From contig CALXAV010000018.1 of NCBI GenBank assembly GCA_944386385.1, positions 1 through 34,998 of the forward strand: a DNA stretch of 34,998 nt, read 5' to 3'. How positions within the stretch are numbered: the stretch's first letter is position 1; every line of letters starts with the position of its first letter. The notes beneath the pieces were generated by a model. The model saw nothing but the letters and a program-made list of their open reading frames with translations, did no database searches and was not told where the DNA came from. The position numbers were made by a program, and so were the translations under genes. This document shows, in pieces, positions 1 to 8,757 of the stretch. Source of the DNA: an uncultured Clostridia bacterium (lineage in GTDB: Bacteria > Bacillota > Clostridia > TANB77 > CAG-508).

Positions 1-1
1 T

Positions 2-43
2 GAGGCACTGCTTGTAACAAAGCCTTTTAGGCGTTATGAGTAA
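2..43 (+). CDS. possible 3' end of a gene entering from the left edge
   Basis: One plus-strand frame is open from the window edge to a TAA at 41-43 and ends ...KPFRRYE. A strong terminator hairpin follows within five bases, so some plus-strand transcript ends here. Thirteen codons are too few to identify a protein, and this could equally be the tail of a noncoding RNA. Confidence 0.2.
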   Translation, partial: EALLVTKPFRRYE

Positions 44-47
44 AATA

Positions 48-66
48 CCCCCGGCTAAGCCGGGGG
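48..66. terminator. strong hairpin terminator between convergent transcripts
   Basis: CCCCCGGC and GCCGGGGG form a perfect 8-bp GC stem around a TAA loop. On the plus strand it is followed by ATTTTTATT, a standard intrinsic terminator for whatever enters from the left. It also lies just beyond the stop of the minus-strand gene at 97 and can stop that transcript as well, though the U-run on that side is weaker. Confidence 0.85.
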
Positions 67-96
67 ATTTTTATTAATTTTATTATAAGCCAAATA

Positions 97-1827
97 TTAT
101 TCTTCTAAATTTTGCTTTAAACGTAGATATCCAAGTTCTTCCCATACATTATATGCAAGATTTAGTCTGAATAATAAAGTAGGTTTAGCACCAGCTCTGT
201 TTTTATCAACTACACAAGCATAATATCTAACATCTGGGTCATCAAACTTTTTAAGATTAAAGAATTTAGTATCAACTTCATTTAAAGAATATTCATAATC
301 TCCAAGTGTTTCTCTACTTATTTGCTTCATTAAACATAGTGTATCTAAAACTTCTTTTACAGTTCTACTTACTGCTAAATCATTTACATCTAAATTTACG
401 GGCAATGTTTTACTTTCTGTTAATTGTAAAGTTGAACATATATATAAGTTAAAGTTCTGTGCTAAGTTTGATAAAATTGTTGCTGTCTTTTTTAACTCTT
501 CTCCAATTCCTATATTTGCAGTATCTGTTTTCAATGTATCATAAAATACATATTCAATTTGCTCTTTATAATAATAATTCATAATAACTTTTTGTAACTC
601 ATCATTTGTATGGTCTGTTATATTAATAAAGTAAATTGCATTTTTAATTTCTTTATTTGCCCAATTTGTAATTTCTATAGTCTTTCTAAATTCTTCTGAT
701 TCTTTTGTTAATCTTTTTACAAAATCACCTTGTTTTTCATTTGGTTTTCTTAAAATAAATCCTTCTTCATCTGTTTCTACCTTTTTAGGATCATCTGCTC
801 TATATTTAAACTCTAATAATTCCCCTTCTGTTTTACTTAAATGAACACCATGCAGTTCTTGTATTGCTTTATTATTTATTATTGTTGTTATTAAACATAA
901 TTTCATCTTTTCTTCTGACATCTCATTTGAAATTATTAATACCTTCTTTTTATGTACTAATGCTACATGTGCTGCTATATCAATTGTAAATCTACTTTTA
1001 CCGGAGTTTGAGGGCATTGCAAAAGCCATGGTTTCTCCTTTTCTTATTCCTTTAAACACACTTGTAAGAATTGGAAATGGAAGTGGTAATCCGTTTCTTA
1101 AATTATTATCACCTGACTCTAAGAAAGTAGTAAGGTCTTGATTTAATATGGCTCGTTTAAATTTTTCAGTAGCATTTACTTGCTCTATTGCACTTTTTAC
1201 TTCTTCTATTGACATTTTATTATAAAGTATATATTGTGTTATTTCAACAACTTTGTCTTGAATGCTTTTTATTGGAACTGCTAAATATGCTTTTCTTAAT
1301 ATAAAAAGTTTTCTTAAATCCACATAAATTTTTTCTACATTATACTCTTTCTCTTTTGCTCTATTTTTCAGTTCCACCTTAAATTTATATACTGCTTCAT
1401 TATCTCTTGCGAAATTAAATCCTCTTTTAGCATCTTCAGAACTATATGCTCCACCTTCAGTAAATAGGACACTTTTATATACATTCAAAGCATCATTGTC
1501 TTCAAAATAACATTCTTCAAAAGGGAAATAAAATTTTACAATAAGTTTAGGGTCATTTAATAATAGACCAACAAATGTTCTTTCTAGTTCCACATTGCTG
1601 AGTTGTGGAGGATAAATCCCAACTTGTTCTGGTTCTTCTTCAATAATTTCTTCCTCCTCATCATCATCTTCTTGCTTTTTACTTAATTCATCAACTTTCT
1701 TGAATGCTGCTAAATAGTCTTTGTTTAATAACTCTTGCCTTATTTCCTCTATCAAGTCCCTGTTTTTTTCAGTTACTTTTATATTATCTAATATTTTATA
1801 TATTCCCTTAATTCTATCTTCTTCCAT
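97..1827 (-). CDS. DnaB-like replicative-helicase-family ATPase
   Basis: The 576-residue protein resembles a divergent DnaB-type helicase. An acidic, probably coiled N-terminal segment (about 1-70, with a run of D and E at 54-66) precedes a DnaB N-domain-like region near 76-125 (LSNVELERTFVGLLLNDP). A RecA-fold ATPase domain follows: P-loop PSNSGKS at 272-278, then VLIISNEMS, a Walker-B-like FYDTLKTD, and STLQLTES, which corresponds to the SQLN motif of DnaB. DnaB hexamers unwind DNA ahead of the fork; this one is too divergent to be called the main replicative helicase and could be an ATPase of mobile origin. The ATG at 1827 has an AAGG-type ribosome site. It is the last gene of the nagZ-DUF2207 operon, 51 bases after DUF2207, an unexpected place for a helicase. 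Confidence 0.7.
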   Translation of the reverse strand: MEEDRIKGIYKILDNIKVTEKNRDLIEEIRQELLNKDYLAAFKKVDELSKKQEDDDEEEEIIEEEPEQVGIYPPQLSNVELERTFVGLLLNDPKLIVKFYFPFEECYFEDNDALNVYKSVLFTEGGAYSSEDAKRGFNFARDNEAVYKFKVELKNRAKEKEYNVEKIYVDLRKLFILRKAYLAVPIKSIQDKVVEITQYILYNKMSIEEVKSAIEQVNATEKFKRAILNQDLTTFLESGDNNLRNGLPLPFPILTSVFKGIRKGETMAFAMPSNSGKSRFTIDIAAHVALVHKKKVLIISNEMSEEKMKLCLITTIINNKAIQELHGVHLSKTEGELLEFKYRADDPKKVETDEEGFILRKPNEKQGDFVKRLTKESEEFRKTIEITNWANKEIKNAIYFINITDHTNDELQKVIMNYYYKEQIEYVFYDTLKTDTANIGIGEELKKTATILSNLAQNFNLYICSTLQLTESKTLPVNLDVNDLAVSRTVKEVLDTLCLMKQISRETLGDYEYSLNEVDTKFFNLKKFDDPDVRYYACVVDKNRAGAKPTLLFRLNLAYNVWEELGYLRLKQNLEE

Positions 1828-1878
1828 TTACCTTAAATCCTTTCTTTTTCAATTTACAATATTTTGTTATTGGAGGAA

Positions 1879-3795
1879 TTACCTTCCTCCTCCACCTCCT
1901 CCGGCCTCCGGCCTCCACCGTCCGCCTCCAGAGAATCCTCCGCCTCCACCAGAAGCAGATGAGTATGCTGTTGACATTGAATTACTAATACTATTTGAAA
2001 AACTTCTTGAAAAATCTGTGTGTATCATTAAATACATATATGGGTAAGTATTTACATTTATTGTATTTTCTATATCTGGGTAAACAATTTTTAATTGTTC
2101 TAATACTTTATCGGCAATACCAAACGCAGTGGCAAAAACTAGAAAATGTTCCCAAATTGCAATTTCAGGCACTTCTCTTTTATCAAGTAATGAGAATTCT
2201 TGCATATATTTTTTAAGTCCTTTCCATTTAGCTATTTCGTCTATTCCCTCTTGTGTAAACACATCTATTTTAGAAATAGCAATTCCTGTTGCCACTATAT
2301 TTAAAAACATTATAATTCCAAAAACTATAGTTCCCACAAGTAAAATAGTTCCAAAACTTTCTATAAGTGCAAATGCAGTACAAATACAAATTATAAACAA
2401 TGCTATATATAATGCTTGCATACCTGATTCTTTTCCGTATTTTTCTCTATTTTCTTTATCAATTAACTTTTTATCTAATAATTTTATTTTAGTTCCTTGC
2501 CTTATATCTTCTTGTAAGTCTAATATTTTAGTTGCTGATGAATTTTTGATATATTTTTCTAGTTCTTTTACAGTTAAAATGCCATCTTCTTGTTTTTTAA
2601 AAGCTGATATTAAAAATTTTCCGATTGCTTTTTCATCTTTATTTTCTAATGCAAGGATTCCTTCTTTATCTAATAATTTAATAGAAATTTCATCTTTTCC
2701 TTTTTCATTTTTACTACTTTGTATTTCTATTAATTTCTTTAAAGAAAGATTCAATAATGTGGCAGAAAAAATCTTTCCAGTATCATTTGGTTGTAAGTCT
2801 CCTTTTGTTTCTTTTTCTAAAAATACTGCTTCTGCAGGAGAGCTATCAGCTCTTGGTAATTCTCTAAAGTATATTATTTCTTCACTTGGCTTTTTTTCTT
2901 TTCTTGTTCTTATTAATTTTATTTTTCTTATTATATTAATTATTAAAAACACACTAATTATAGCAACTACAATATAGAAAATTACCACATATATCATTCT
3001 TTGATTTCTTAATCTATTTGCCTCTTCTGCCCAAACTTGTTCTTCTTCTAATACACTATCTAAAATGGGATGTTCATATGTTCTTTTCACTTCATCATTT
3101 AAAACATCTGTTGGAAATAACGTTCTTACTTCTACATATGTTCCTGCTTTGAAATCATTTATAGTAAATTCTATTTTATTATTATCCGTTGCATATATTT
3201 CTCCATTTAGCCCAGCAGTATGTCCCCATACTCTTATATCTTCTTTATTTTCTACCTCTTTTGGTAAAGTTATTGTTCCTGTGATTTTCTTAGAATCTAT
3301 TTCGAAATCTTCACCTACAAACTGCCAATAAAGCTGATTATAATCTGAATACCTTCCTACTGCTCCTTCTACTGTATATGAAATTTCATAAGTTCTAGTA
3401 TCTTCTCCATCATCTAAACCTACTCCCCATGCAATTTCAAAATTACCATCATCATTTATCAAGCCATAATAATAGTCTTTAGTTACATGATACATAAGCC
3501 TTGATGTTTCTGTAAAATTTTTATTTATTCCATCTGTTATTTCTTTTACAGTTACATCTTTTATATCAAGATATTTATTAACATCTGTTTTAAATGTTTT
3601 ATATAAAGTATTTGTATCTTCTATGTCTATATCCCAAGTTTCTGTAACTAACATATCTCCATTTTCTTGAATTTCAGCATTAAAATTTAAACTATTTAAT
3701 TCTAAATCACCTGAAGCCGCGTTACTTTTATTTCCAATAAGCAAAAACAACAGTATAAACATTAAAGCTATAAATAACTTTTTAATCCCTTTCAT
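1879..3795 (-). CDS. DUF2207 predicted membrane protein with poly-glycine tail
   Basis: A signal peptide (residues 1-26, ending SNAAS) leads an extracytoplasmic DUF2207 domain (about 30-250). There is a membrane segment near 268-290, a cytoplasmic part, and two more membrane segments near 460-510. The C-terminus is very rich in glycine, as is typical of the family; its function is unknown. As annotated (638 aa) the tail reads FSGGGRWRPEAGGGGGGR. The interruption RWRPEA begins at an in-frame CGG (codon 626). Skipping one C at 1920, 1910 and 1903, each the first base of a CGG met in register, gives an unbroken run of glycines and returns to the same stop (637 aa). The ATG at 3795 overlaps the end of the nagZ-like gene by 14 bases and has an AGGGGG ribosome site, so translation is probably coupled. 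Confidence 0.85.
   Translation of the reverse strand: MKGIKKLFIALMFILLFLLIGNKSNAASGDLELNSLNFNAEIQENGDMLVTETWDIDIEDTNTLYKTFKTDVNKYLDIKDVTVKEITDGINKNFTETSRLMYHVTKDYYYGLINDDGNFEIAWGVGLDDGEDTRTYEISYTVEGAVGRYSDYNQLYWQFVGEDFEIDSKKITGTITLPKEVENKEDIRVWGHTAGLNGEIYATDNNKIEFTINDFKAGTYVEVRTLFPTDVLNDEVKRTYEHPILDSVLEEEQVWAEEANRLRNQRMIYVVIFYIVVAIISVFLIINIIRKIKLIRTRKEKKPSEEIIYFRELPRADSSPAEAVFLEKETKGDLQPNDTGKIFSATLLNLSLKKLIEIQSSKNEKGKDEISIKLLDKEGILALENKDEKAIGKFLISAFKKQEDGILTVKELEKYIKNSSATKILDLQEDIRQGTKIKLLDKKLIDKENREKYGKESGMQALYIALFIICICTAFALIESFGTILLVGTIVFGIIMFLNIVATGIAISKIDVFTQEGIDEIAKWKGLKKYMQEFSLLDKREVPEIAIWEHFLVFATAFGIADKVLEQLKIVYPDIENTINVNTYPYMYLMIHTDFSRSFSNSISNSMSTAYSSASGGGGGFSGGGRWRPEAGGGGGGR
1901..1920 (-). 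other. three in-register CGG triplets in the DUF2207 glycine tail
   Basis: Read on the minus strand from GGA GGC GGA, the next codon is CGG (C at 1920). If that C is skipped the frame runs GGT GGA GGC and meets another CGG (C at 1910). Skipping again gives GGA GGC and a third CGG (C at 1903). Skipping again gives GGA GGA GGT ... AGG TAA in the original frame. Three +1 steps cancel out, so the ORF is open either way, but only the stepped reading gives the poly-Gly end typical of DUF2207. Confidence 0.6.
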
Positions 3796-4891
3796 TTAAA
3801 TCCCCCTTTATTTTATTTTTTATATCATCAATCTTAATATTAATGTCTTTTGGTAAATGTTTTAAATAAGGTACTTCCTTATTTTCTATTTCATATTTTT
3901 CTTTTACTTTCAATATTCTTCTTACACTTCTATTTATTTTTGCGATACTAATTTTTTCTTCATTTACTTCTTTTAATATTTTTTTAATTAAATCTTCATC
4001 GCCTGTATTATATTTAAATAAAACTATATCATTTCCTGCTTTAAATGCTTTTATTAAAGCTCTTTTAGTTCCATATAATATCTTTACTGCCTTCATTCTT
4101 ATATCGTCTGTAATAATGATACCATTAAATCTGTTTTTCTTTCTTATATATTTTCTAACAAAACTTTTTGACATAGATGCAGGATAGCCATGAGTAACTC
4201 TCTTTATCCTTAAATGTCCTACAAGTAATACATCTGCTCCATGTTCTATTGCTCTTTTAAATGGAATTAAATCTTCTTGTTCTAAATTTTCTTTTGATTC
4301 TTCTATTACTGGTAGTGTGAAATGTGAGTCTTTTTTCGTTGCTCCATGACCAGGATAATGTTTAATTGCTGGTACTATATGATACTTCTTCATTTCATTC
4401 ATATAAGTAATACCACATCTAGAGACTGTTTCTATATCACTACTAAATGCTCTATCTCCTATTGCTTGGGTATTTTCAAACCTCTTTATATCTAAGACTG
4501 GTGCAAAATTAAAATTAAATCCTGTACTTTTAAGCATTTCACCTGTTACATCACTTGCTTTTTCTACTAAATCTTCTTCTTTGTAAGATGCTAGCTTATT
4601 TGCAGAAGGTACATTTTCAAATTCATCTGGCATTCTATTTACTCTTCCACCTTCTTGGTCTATTGCTATAAACAAAGGAATTTTATTTTTTCTTCCCAGA
4701 GCTCTTAATCTATTTATCAGGTCATTTAATTCTTTATAATTTTTATAATCTCTTTTATATAAAAGTACGCCACCTATTTTATATTTTTCTATGAGATGTT
4801 CTACGGGTTTTATACAATTTTTATTTTCTACACCCACCATTAGCATTTGGCCCACTTTTTCTTTTATGGTTAAATTGTTTAAATTTTCCAT
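3782..4891 (-). CDS. nagZ: glycoside hydrolase family 3, beta-N-acetylhexosaminidase (NagZ-like)
   Basis: Family-3 glycosidases of this type remove N-acetylglucosamine from muropeptides or cell-wall fragments. The protein (369 aa from the ATG at 4891) shows the NagZ signature: IAIDQEGGRVNR near 75-86, the His-Asp catalytic dyad loop KHYPGHG at 177-183 with DSH at 188-190, and the nucleophile motif ITDDIRM near 260-266. No signal peptide is visible, so it should act in the cytoplasm on recycled wall fragments. A longer TTG start at 4906 exists, but the ATG at 4891 has AGAGG five bases upstream and fits better. It is first in an operon with DUF2207, which it overlaps, and is driven by the promoter at 4917-4945. 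Confidence 0.9.
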   Translation of the reverse strand: MENLNNLTIKEKVGQMLMVGVENKNCIKPVEHLIEKYKIGGVLLYKRDYKNYKELNDLINRLRALGRKNKIPLFIAIDQEGGRVNRMPDEFENVPSANKLASYKEEDLVEKASDVTGEMLKSTGFNFNFAPVLDIKRFENTQAIGDRAFSSDIETVSRCGITYMNEMKKYHIVPAIKHYPGHGATKKDSHFTLPVIEESKENLEQEDLIPFKRAIEHGADVLLVGHLRIKRVTHGYPASMSKSFVRKYIRKKNRFNGIIITDDIRMKAVKILYGTKRALIKAFKAGNDIVLFKYNTGDEDLIKKILKEVNEEKISIAKINRSVRRILKVKEKYEIENKEVPYLKHLPKDINIKIDDIKNKIKGDLNERD

Positions 4892-4916
4892 TATTACCTC
4901 TACCAATTTTTTCTAC

Positions 4917-4945
4917 ATTATATACTTTAAAAAATATATTAGCAA
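4917..4945 (-). promoter_or_regulatory. sigma-A promoter of the nagZ operon
   Basis: On the minus strand TTGCTA (4940-4945) is followed after exactly 17 bases by TATAAT (4917-4922). It lies just upstream of the nagZ-like start and back to back with the rqcH promoter. Confidence 0.75.
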
Positions 4946-4965
4946 TAGATTTTTCCTTATTTTTA

Positions 4966-4974
4966 TGATATAAT
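4966..4974 (+). promoter_or_regulatory. extended -10 promoter of rqcH
   Basis: TGATATAAT is a perfect extended -10 element, 35 bases before the rqcH start codon. The -35 position (TAGATT) is weak, as is usual for extended -10 promoters. Confidence 0.7.
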
Positions 4975-5009
4975 TTTTATGTTATTTTAAATTTAAAAGG
5001 AGACACATT

Positions 5010-6737
5010 ATGGCATTTGATGGAATTATAACAAAGGCAGTTGCTACAGAATTAAACTTACTTTCTGGAGCAAGAATAGATAAAATTTTTCAACCTGATT
5101 CAAATACTGTTGTTTTAGGTTTTTATTTAGATGGTTTAAATTATGCTTTAAATATTTGCATAAACCCACAAAATTATAGAATAAATTTAACAACACATTC
5201 TAAAAGGAATCCAAAAGTTGCACCTAACTTTTGTATGGTTTTAAGAAAACATTTAATTGGACTTAGAATTAAAAGTATAATCACAAACTCATTAGAAAGA
5301 ATTGTAACAATTGAGTTTGAAGGTTTTGATGATGTAGATGATATTATTAATAAAAAACTTATCATTGAGCTTATGGGAAAGCATTGTAATATTATTCTTT
5401 TAGATGACCAAAATATTATTATTGATAGTATGCGTCATATTAATAATGAAAACGCAACTCACATTGTTGTACCTCATATTAAATATACATATCCTAAAAT
5501 ATCTAAAAAAGACTTTTTATCTACAACAATAGAAGATTTCAAAAATGAAATAGAAAAATATAAAATAGAAAAAAATAATAAAAAAACAACAGAAGACTTA
5601 TTACCTAAAATTATTAGTGATACTTATAATGGTATTAGTAAAAAATATGCTTCTTTCATAATAAATGAAAATAGCTTAGAAACAAATGAGGATATATATA
5701 ATTACTTAAAAAATATTATTTATAGAACTGATTCTTTAAAATTAAAAATAGAATTAAAAGATAATGATTATTTCCTTGTTCCTGATGATTCTAATGAAGA
5801 AAGTTTTTCTATTAACTTTGCTCTTGATGATTTCTATTATAATAAAGAATCTTCTGAAGAACTAAAAACAAGTAGAGACTCTGTACTTAAGTTAATTTTA
5901 GCTACTTTAAAAAAATATAATAAAAGACTTATTTCTATTAATAATAAACTTAAAGACTGTGACAATATGGATACATATAGGCTTTATGGCGAGCTTATTA
6001 CAGCTAATCTTTACAGAATACCTAATAAAAACTTAAAAAGCATTGAACTTGAAAACTATTATGATGAAAATAAAAAGATTACTATTCCTTTAGATGAAAG
6101 ATACCTACCAAGTGTAAATGCAAAAAGATTTTTTAAAAAATATAACAAACTAAAAAACGCTTTAGAAATAGTATCAATACAAAAAAAAGAAACTATGCAA
6201 GAACTTGATTATATTGAAAGTGTTGTTTATGAATTAGAATCAGCAAATTCTATAGAAGAAATTGCAGAAATCTTAGATGAAATTTCTGAGAATGATATTT
6301 TTAAAGAAAGAACTAAAAATTTAAAAACAAATAAAAAACAAAATAAAATTAAAAAATCTAACCTTACAAAAAACAAGAACTCAAACTTTAATCCTTTAAA
6401 ATACAAAATAGATAATTTTACTCTTCTAGTAGGAAGAAACAATAAAGAAAATGATTACTTAACTCTTAAGTTTGCACATAAAAATGATATATGGTTCCAT
6501 ACTAAAGACATTCACGGAAGTCACGCTGTTCTTTTCTTAAATAATCAAACACCTACAGAAGATATACTTATAAAATGTGCTGAAATTACGGCATATCATA
6601 GCAAAGCTAGATTTTCTTCAAATGTTCCAGTTGACACTTGTGAAGTAAGATATGTTAAGAAACCAAAAGGTGCAAAACCTGGTATGGTTATTTATACAAA
6701 TTACAATACTTTATATGTTAATCCTAAGAATAATTAA
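5010..6737 (+). CDS. rqcH: RqcH / NFACT-family ribosome quality-control protein
   Basis: The bacterial Rqc2/NEMF homologue (also called FbpA, fibronectin-binding protein) binds stalled 50S-peptidyl-tRNA complexes and recruits tRNA-Ala to add alanine tails that mark the nascent chain for degradation. The 575-residue length is normal. The NFACT-N domain starts at once (MAFDGIITKAVATEL), a central helical coiled-coil region spans about 280-430, and the NFACT-R domain forms the C-terminus (DIWFHTKDIHGSHAVLF ... KPKGAKPGMVIYTN). AAAGGAG lies seven bases before the ATG. It is monocistronic, with its own extended -10 promoter and a hairpin downstream. Its two CGG trinucleotides are both out of frame. 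Confidence 0.93.
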   Translation: MAFDGIITKAVATELNLLSGARIDKIFQPDSNTVVLGFYLDGLNYALNICINPQNYRINLTTHSKRNPKVAPNFCMVLRKHLIGLRIKSIITNSLERIVTIEFEGFDDVDDIINKKLIIELMGKHCNIILLDDQNIIIDSMRHINNENATHIVVPHIKYTYPKISKKDFLSTTIEDFKNEIEKYKIEKNNKKTTEDLLPKIISDTYNGISKKYASFIINENSLETNEDIYNYLKNIIYRTDSLKLKIELKDNDYFLVPDDSNEESFSINFALDDFYYNKESSEELKTSRDSVLKLILATLKKYNKRLISINNKLKDCDNMDTYRLYGELITANLYRIPNKNLKSIELENYYDENKKITIPLDERYLPSVNAKRFFKKYNKLKNALEIVSIQKKETMQELDYIESVVYELESANSIEEIAEILDEISENDIFKERTKNLKTNKKQNKIKKSNLTKNKNSNFNPLKYKIDNFTLLVGRNNKENDYLTLKFAHKNDIWFHTKDIHGSHAVLFLNNQTPTEDILIKCAEITAYHSKARFSSNVPVDTCEVRYVKKPKGAKPGMVIYTNYNTLYVNPKNN

Positions 6738-6740
6738 ACT

Positions 6741-6782
6741 AAACTGCTGTTTTTTGGGACGGGGTCAAAAAACATCAGTTTT
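6741..6782. repeat. long hairpin with GGGAC core (REP-like element)
   Basis: AAACTGCTGTTTTTTG pairs with CAAAAAACATCAGTTT (15 of 16 pairs) around a loop GGACGGGGT. It starts a few bases after the rqcH stop and may end its transcript, though the U-run after the stem is short. Nineteen bases of it (6756-6774) recur on the opposite strand inside spoIIIAF at 15077-15095, which points to a dispersed element. Confidence 0.65.
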
Positions 6783-6794
6783 ATAAAAATAACT

Positions 6795-6822
6795 GATGAC
6801 TAACTATTTCTAGTTAGCCATC
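6795..6822. terminator. hairpin between rqcH and the GLUG gene
   Basis: GATG-A-CTAACTA and TAGTTAG-C-CATC form an almost perfect stem around TTTC. On the minus strand it lies just after the stop of the GLUG protein gene and is followed by a T-rich stretch (GTTATTTTTATAA), so it probably terminates that gene. Confidence 0.55.
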
Positions 6823-6854
6823 TATTAAAAAATGAAAGAAAATCATTTTAAAAA

Positions 6855-8529
6855 CTATTTTATTATTGGATAACCATTATTTATACCACTCGTATCTTCC
6901 TGAAATATTCCATCTCCATTTACAACATCTAATATACTTGGAAATTCATCAAGACTATCTAACTGTGTGACTCCCATAGTTGTTTCACTTCCTGCTACAC
7001 CCACATCATAAGTTTCTTTTAAATAATAGCAATTACTAAATATTACTAAATTGCTTCCTGCTATACTTCCAACTTGACTTCTGCTTAATTCTTCTGTTTC
7101 TATTGAACCTGTATTATAAGCATTATTTAGTTTACTAGTATCTAACTCTTCCGTTCTTCCTACTATTCCTCCTACTCTAAAATCTTCATAATAATTTTTA
7201 CTTTTTACAGTTCCCATATTAAAAACATTGCTTATTTCAGTATTATTACCTTGTCTCGCTATTATTCCACCTACGCCAAATTCGTCCCCTGTTGTTGTAT
7301 TTCCATTTTTAATTCCTATAACATCTCCAACATTGTAGCAATTCGATACATTTGTTGAATTTAAATAACCTACAATTCCTCCAACACAGTTTGACCAAGT
7401 AGTTGAAGTACTACCTTGAATTTTCGCATTATTATAACAGTTTTTTAGTATAAAATTATTTGCCTGATTAGTACCTCCTAATATTCCACCTACTGTTACC
7501 ATAACATTATCAGCATCAGCATTGATATATCCCCTATTAAAACATTTTTCTATACTAGCATTATCATTTTCTTGCACTCCCCCTGTTATTCCTCCACAAG
7601 TAATGTTATTATCACCTTGTTTTTCAGCAACATTTTTACATTCTATAGTCGCTAAATTATATGACTCGTTAATATCTCCATTACGAATTACTCCACATAT
7701 TCCGCCAACATTCATCCAAGCATCTCCTGTAACATTTACGCTCCCCGTAACATAGCTATTATATATATTATTATAACTTATACCAACTAATCCACCAACA
7801 CTTGTTATTCCTCCTTGTTCTCCTTGCAATCCTTGTACTGTTATATTGGCATTTACTAAACCTAGATTAGTGATTTCACCATAGCTAACAGAAAAAAGTC
7901 CTACCAATACTTGTTCATCACTATCTATATTAATATATAACGAACATATAGCTTTATTGTCTCCATCAAACATTCCATAGAATAAATTTTGTGAAGTTGA
8001 TGTTGTAAGCTCTCCTATCGGACTAAATCCTGTTCCTGATGTTAGTGCTTGTTTTAATGGTCCATTATATCCATATTGTGTGAAGTCTGTTCTGTTTGGA
8101 TTCACATATGATTTATCTGATGAAAAATCTAAATTAGTTCCTAATTTTACAGTTTGGTTTTCATATTTATTCCCATTTGTTGTTACATCATATGAAAAAA
8201 ATACTAAATCTTCTATACTATTTATTACAAAAGTATTATCATTTTCTTGTTCTAATTGTCCTGGATTTTTATCATCTACTTGTAAAATAGGAACATCTTT
8301 TCCCATTATCGTTGCTTCTAACTGTGCTAAATCCATTTCTTCTTGTTTCGCTGCATTTTCTGTTTCTTCTTTTGCTCTTTGCGCTTGTGTTAGTATTCCA
8401 TTTTCTCCTGTTAGCATAGCAATACTTACTCCTGCAAGTATTAGAAAAACTATGATTGTAATTACTAAAGCAATTAAAGTAATTCCGTTTGTTTCTTACC
8501 TTTTTGATTTTCTTTCTTTGTTTTTCCAT
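6855..8529 (-). CDS. prepilin-like surface protein with GLUG repeats (needs +1 shift at codon 15)
   Basis: From the ATG at 8529, which has AAGGAGAG six bases upstream, 14 codons read MEKQRKKIKKVRNK. Codon 15 is CGG, and the zero frame then runs into unrelated sequence. Skipping one base (C at 8487) gives GITLIALVITI, the class III signal and hydrophobic N-helix of type IV pilin-like proteins, followed by MLTGENGILTQAQRAK and about 500 residues rich in GLUG motifs (repeats of the type GGIVG, GGITG, GGLVG). The product is 557 aa. It should be processed after the Gly, cross the membrane, and display a beta-rich adhesin-like domain. Without the shift the gene has no credible start and loses its pilin signal, because the remaining frame first starts inside the helix at 8417. 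It could also be a simple frameshift mutation. Confidence 0.75.
8485..8487 (-). other. in-frame CGG at the prepilin cleavage site of the GLUG gene
   Basis: The minus strand reads ...AAC AAA CGG AAT TAC in the start-codon frame. Dropping the C gives AAA GGA ATT ACT (KGIT), matching the LamG paralogue at 13107, which has AAA GGA ATT ACG at the same place with no extra base. Reading Arg and then skipping the next base would give KRIT and lose the conserved cleavage-site glycine. Confidence 0.6.
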
Positions 8530-8584
8530 TTAGAACTCTCCTTTTCCTTAGTTTATTATTTCCAAATTTTATAAAATATACTCT

Positions 8585-8598
8585 CGACATTTATGTCG
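8585..8598. promoter_or_regulatory. palindromic operator-like site upstream of the GLUG gene
   Basis: CGACATTTATGTCG has perfect 6-bp arms, 56 bases upstream of the GLUG gene start. A close relative, GACATTAAACGTC, overlaps the -35 box of the LamG prepilin gene (about 13302-13314), which suggests a shared regulator. The rest of the 228-base gap 8530-8757 is AT-rich; a TATATTTTATAAAAT stretch near 8560-8580 may hold the promoter. Confidence 0.4.
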
Positions 8599-8724
8599 TG
8601 TATTAGGTTTAAAAAATGCAATAAATTTATTATTGCTTGTACATCATATTTTATGTATTAAGTATATATAAGAATTTTCTATTTGTAAATAATAAAAATA
8701 TTACATTTTGATTACAAAAAAATT

Positions 8725-8751
8725 GACAACTAATTAAAATAATTAGCTGCC
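8725..8751 (-). terminator. terminator of the decarboxylase gene
   Basis: On the minus strand GGCAGCTAATT and AATTAGTTGTC form a stem around a short AT loop, followed by AATTTTTTTG. It lies immediately after the stop codon of the Orn/Lys/Arg decarboxylase and ends the SCIFF operon. Confidence 0.8.
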
Positions 8752-8757
8752 ATTGTT

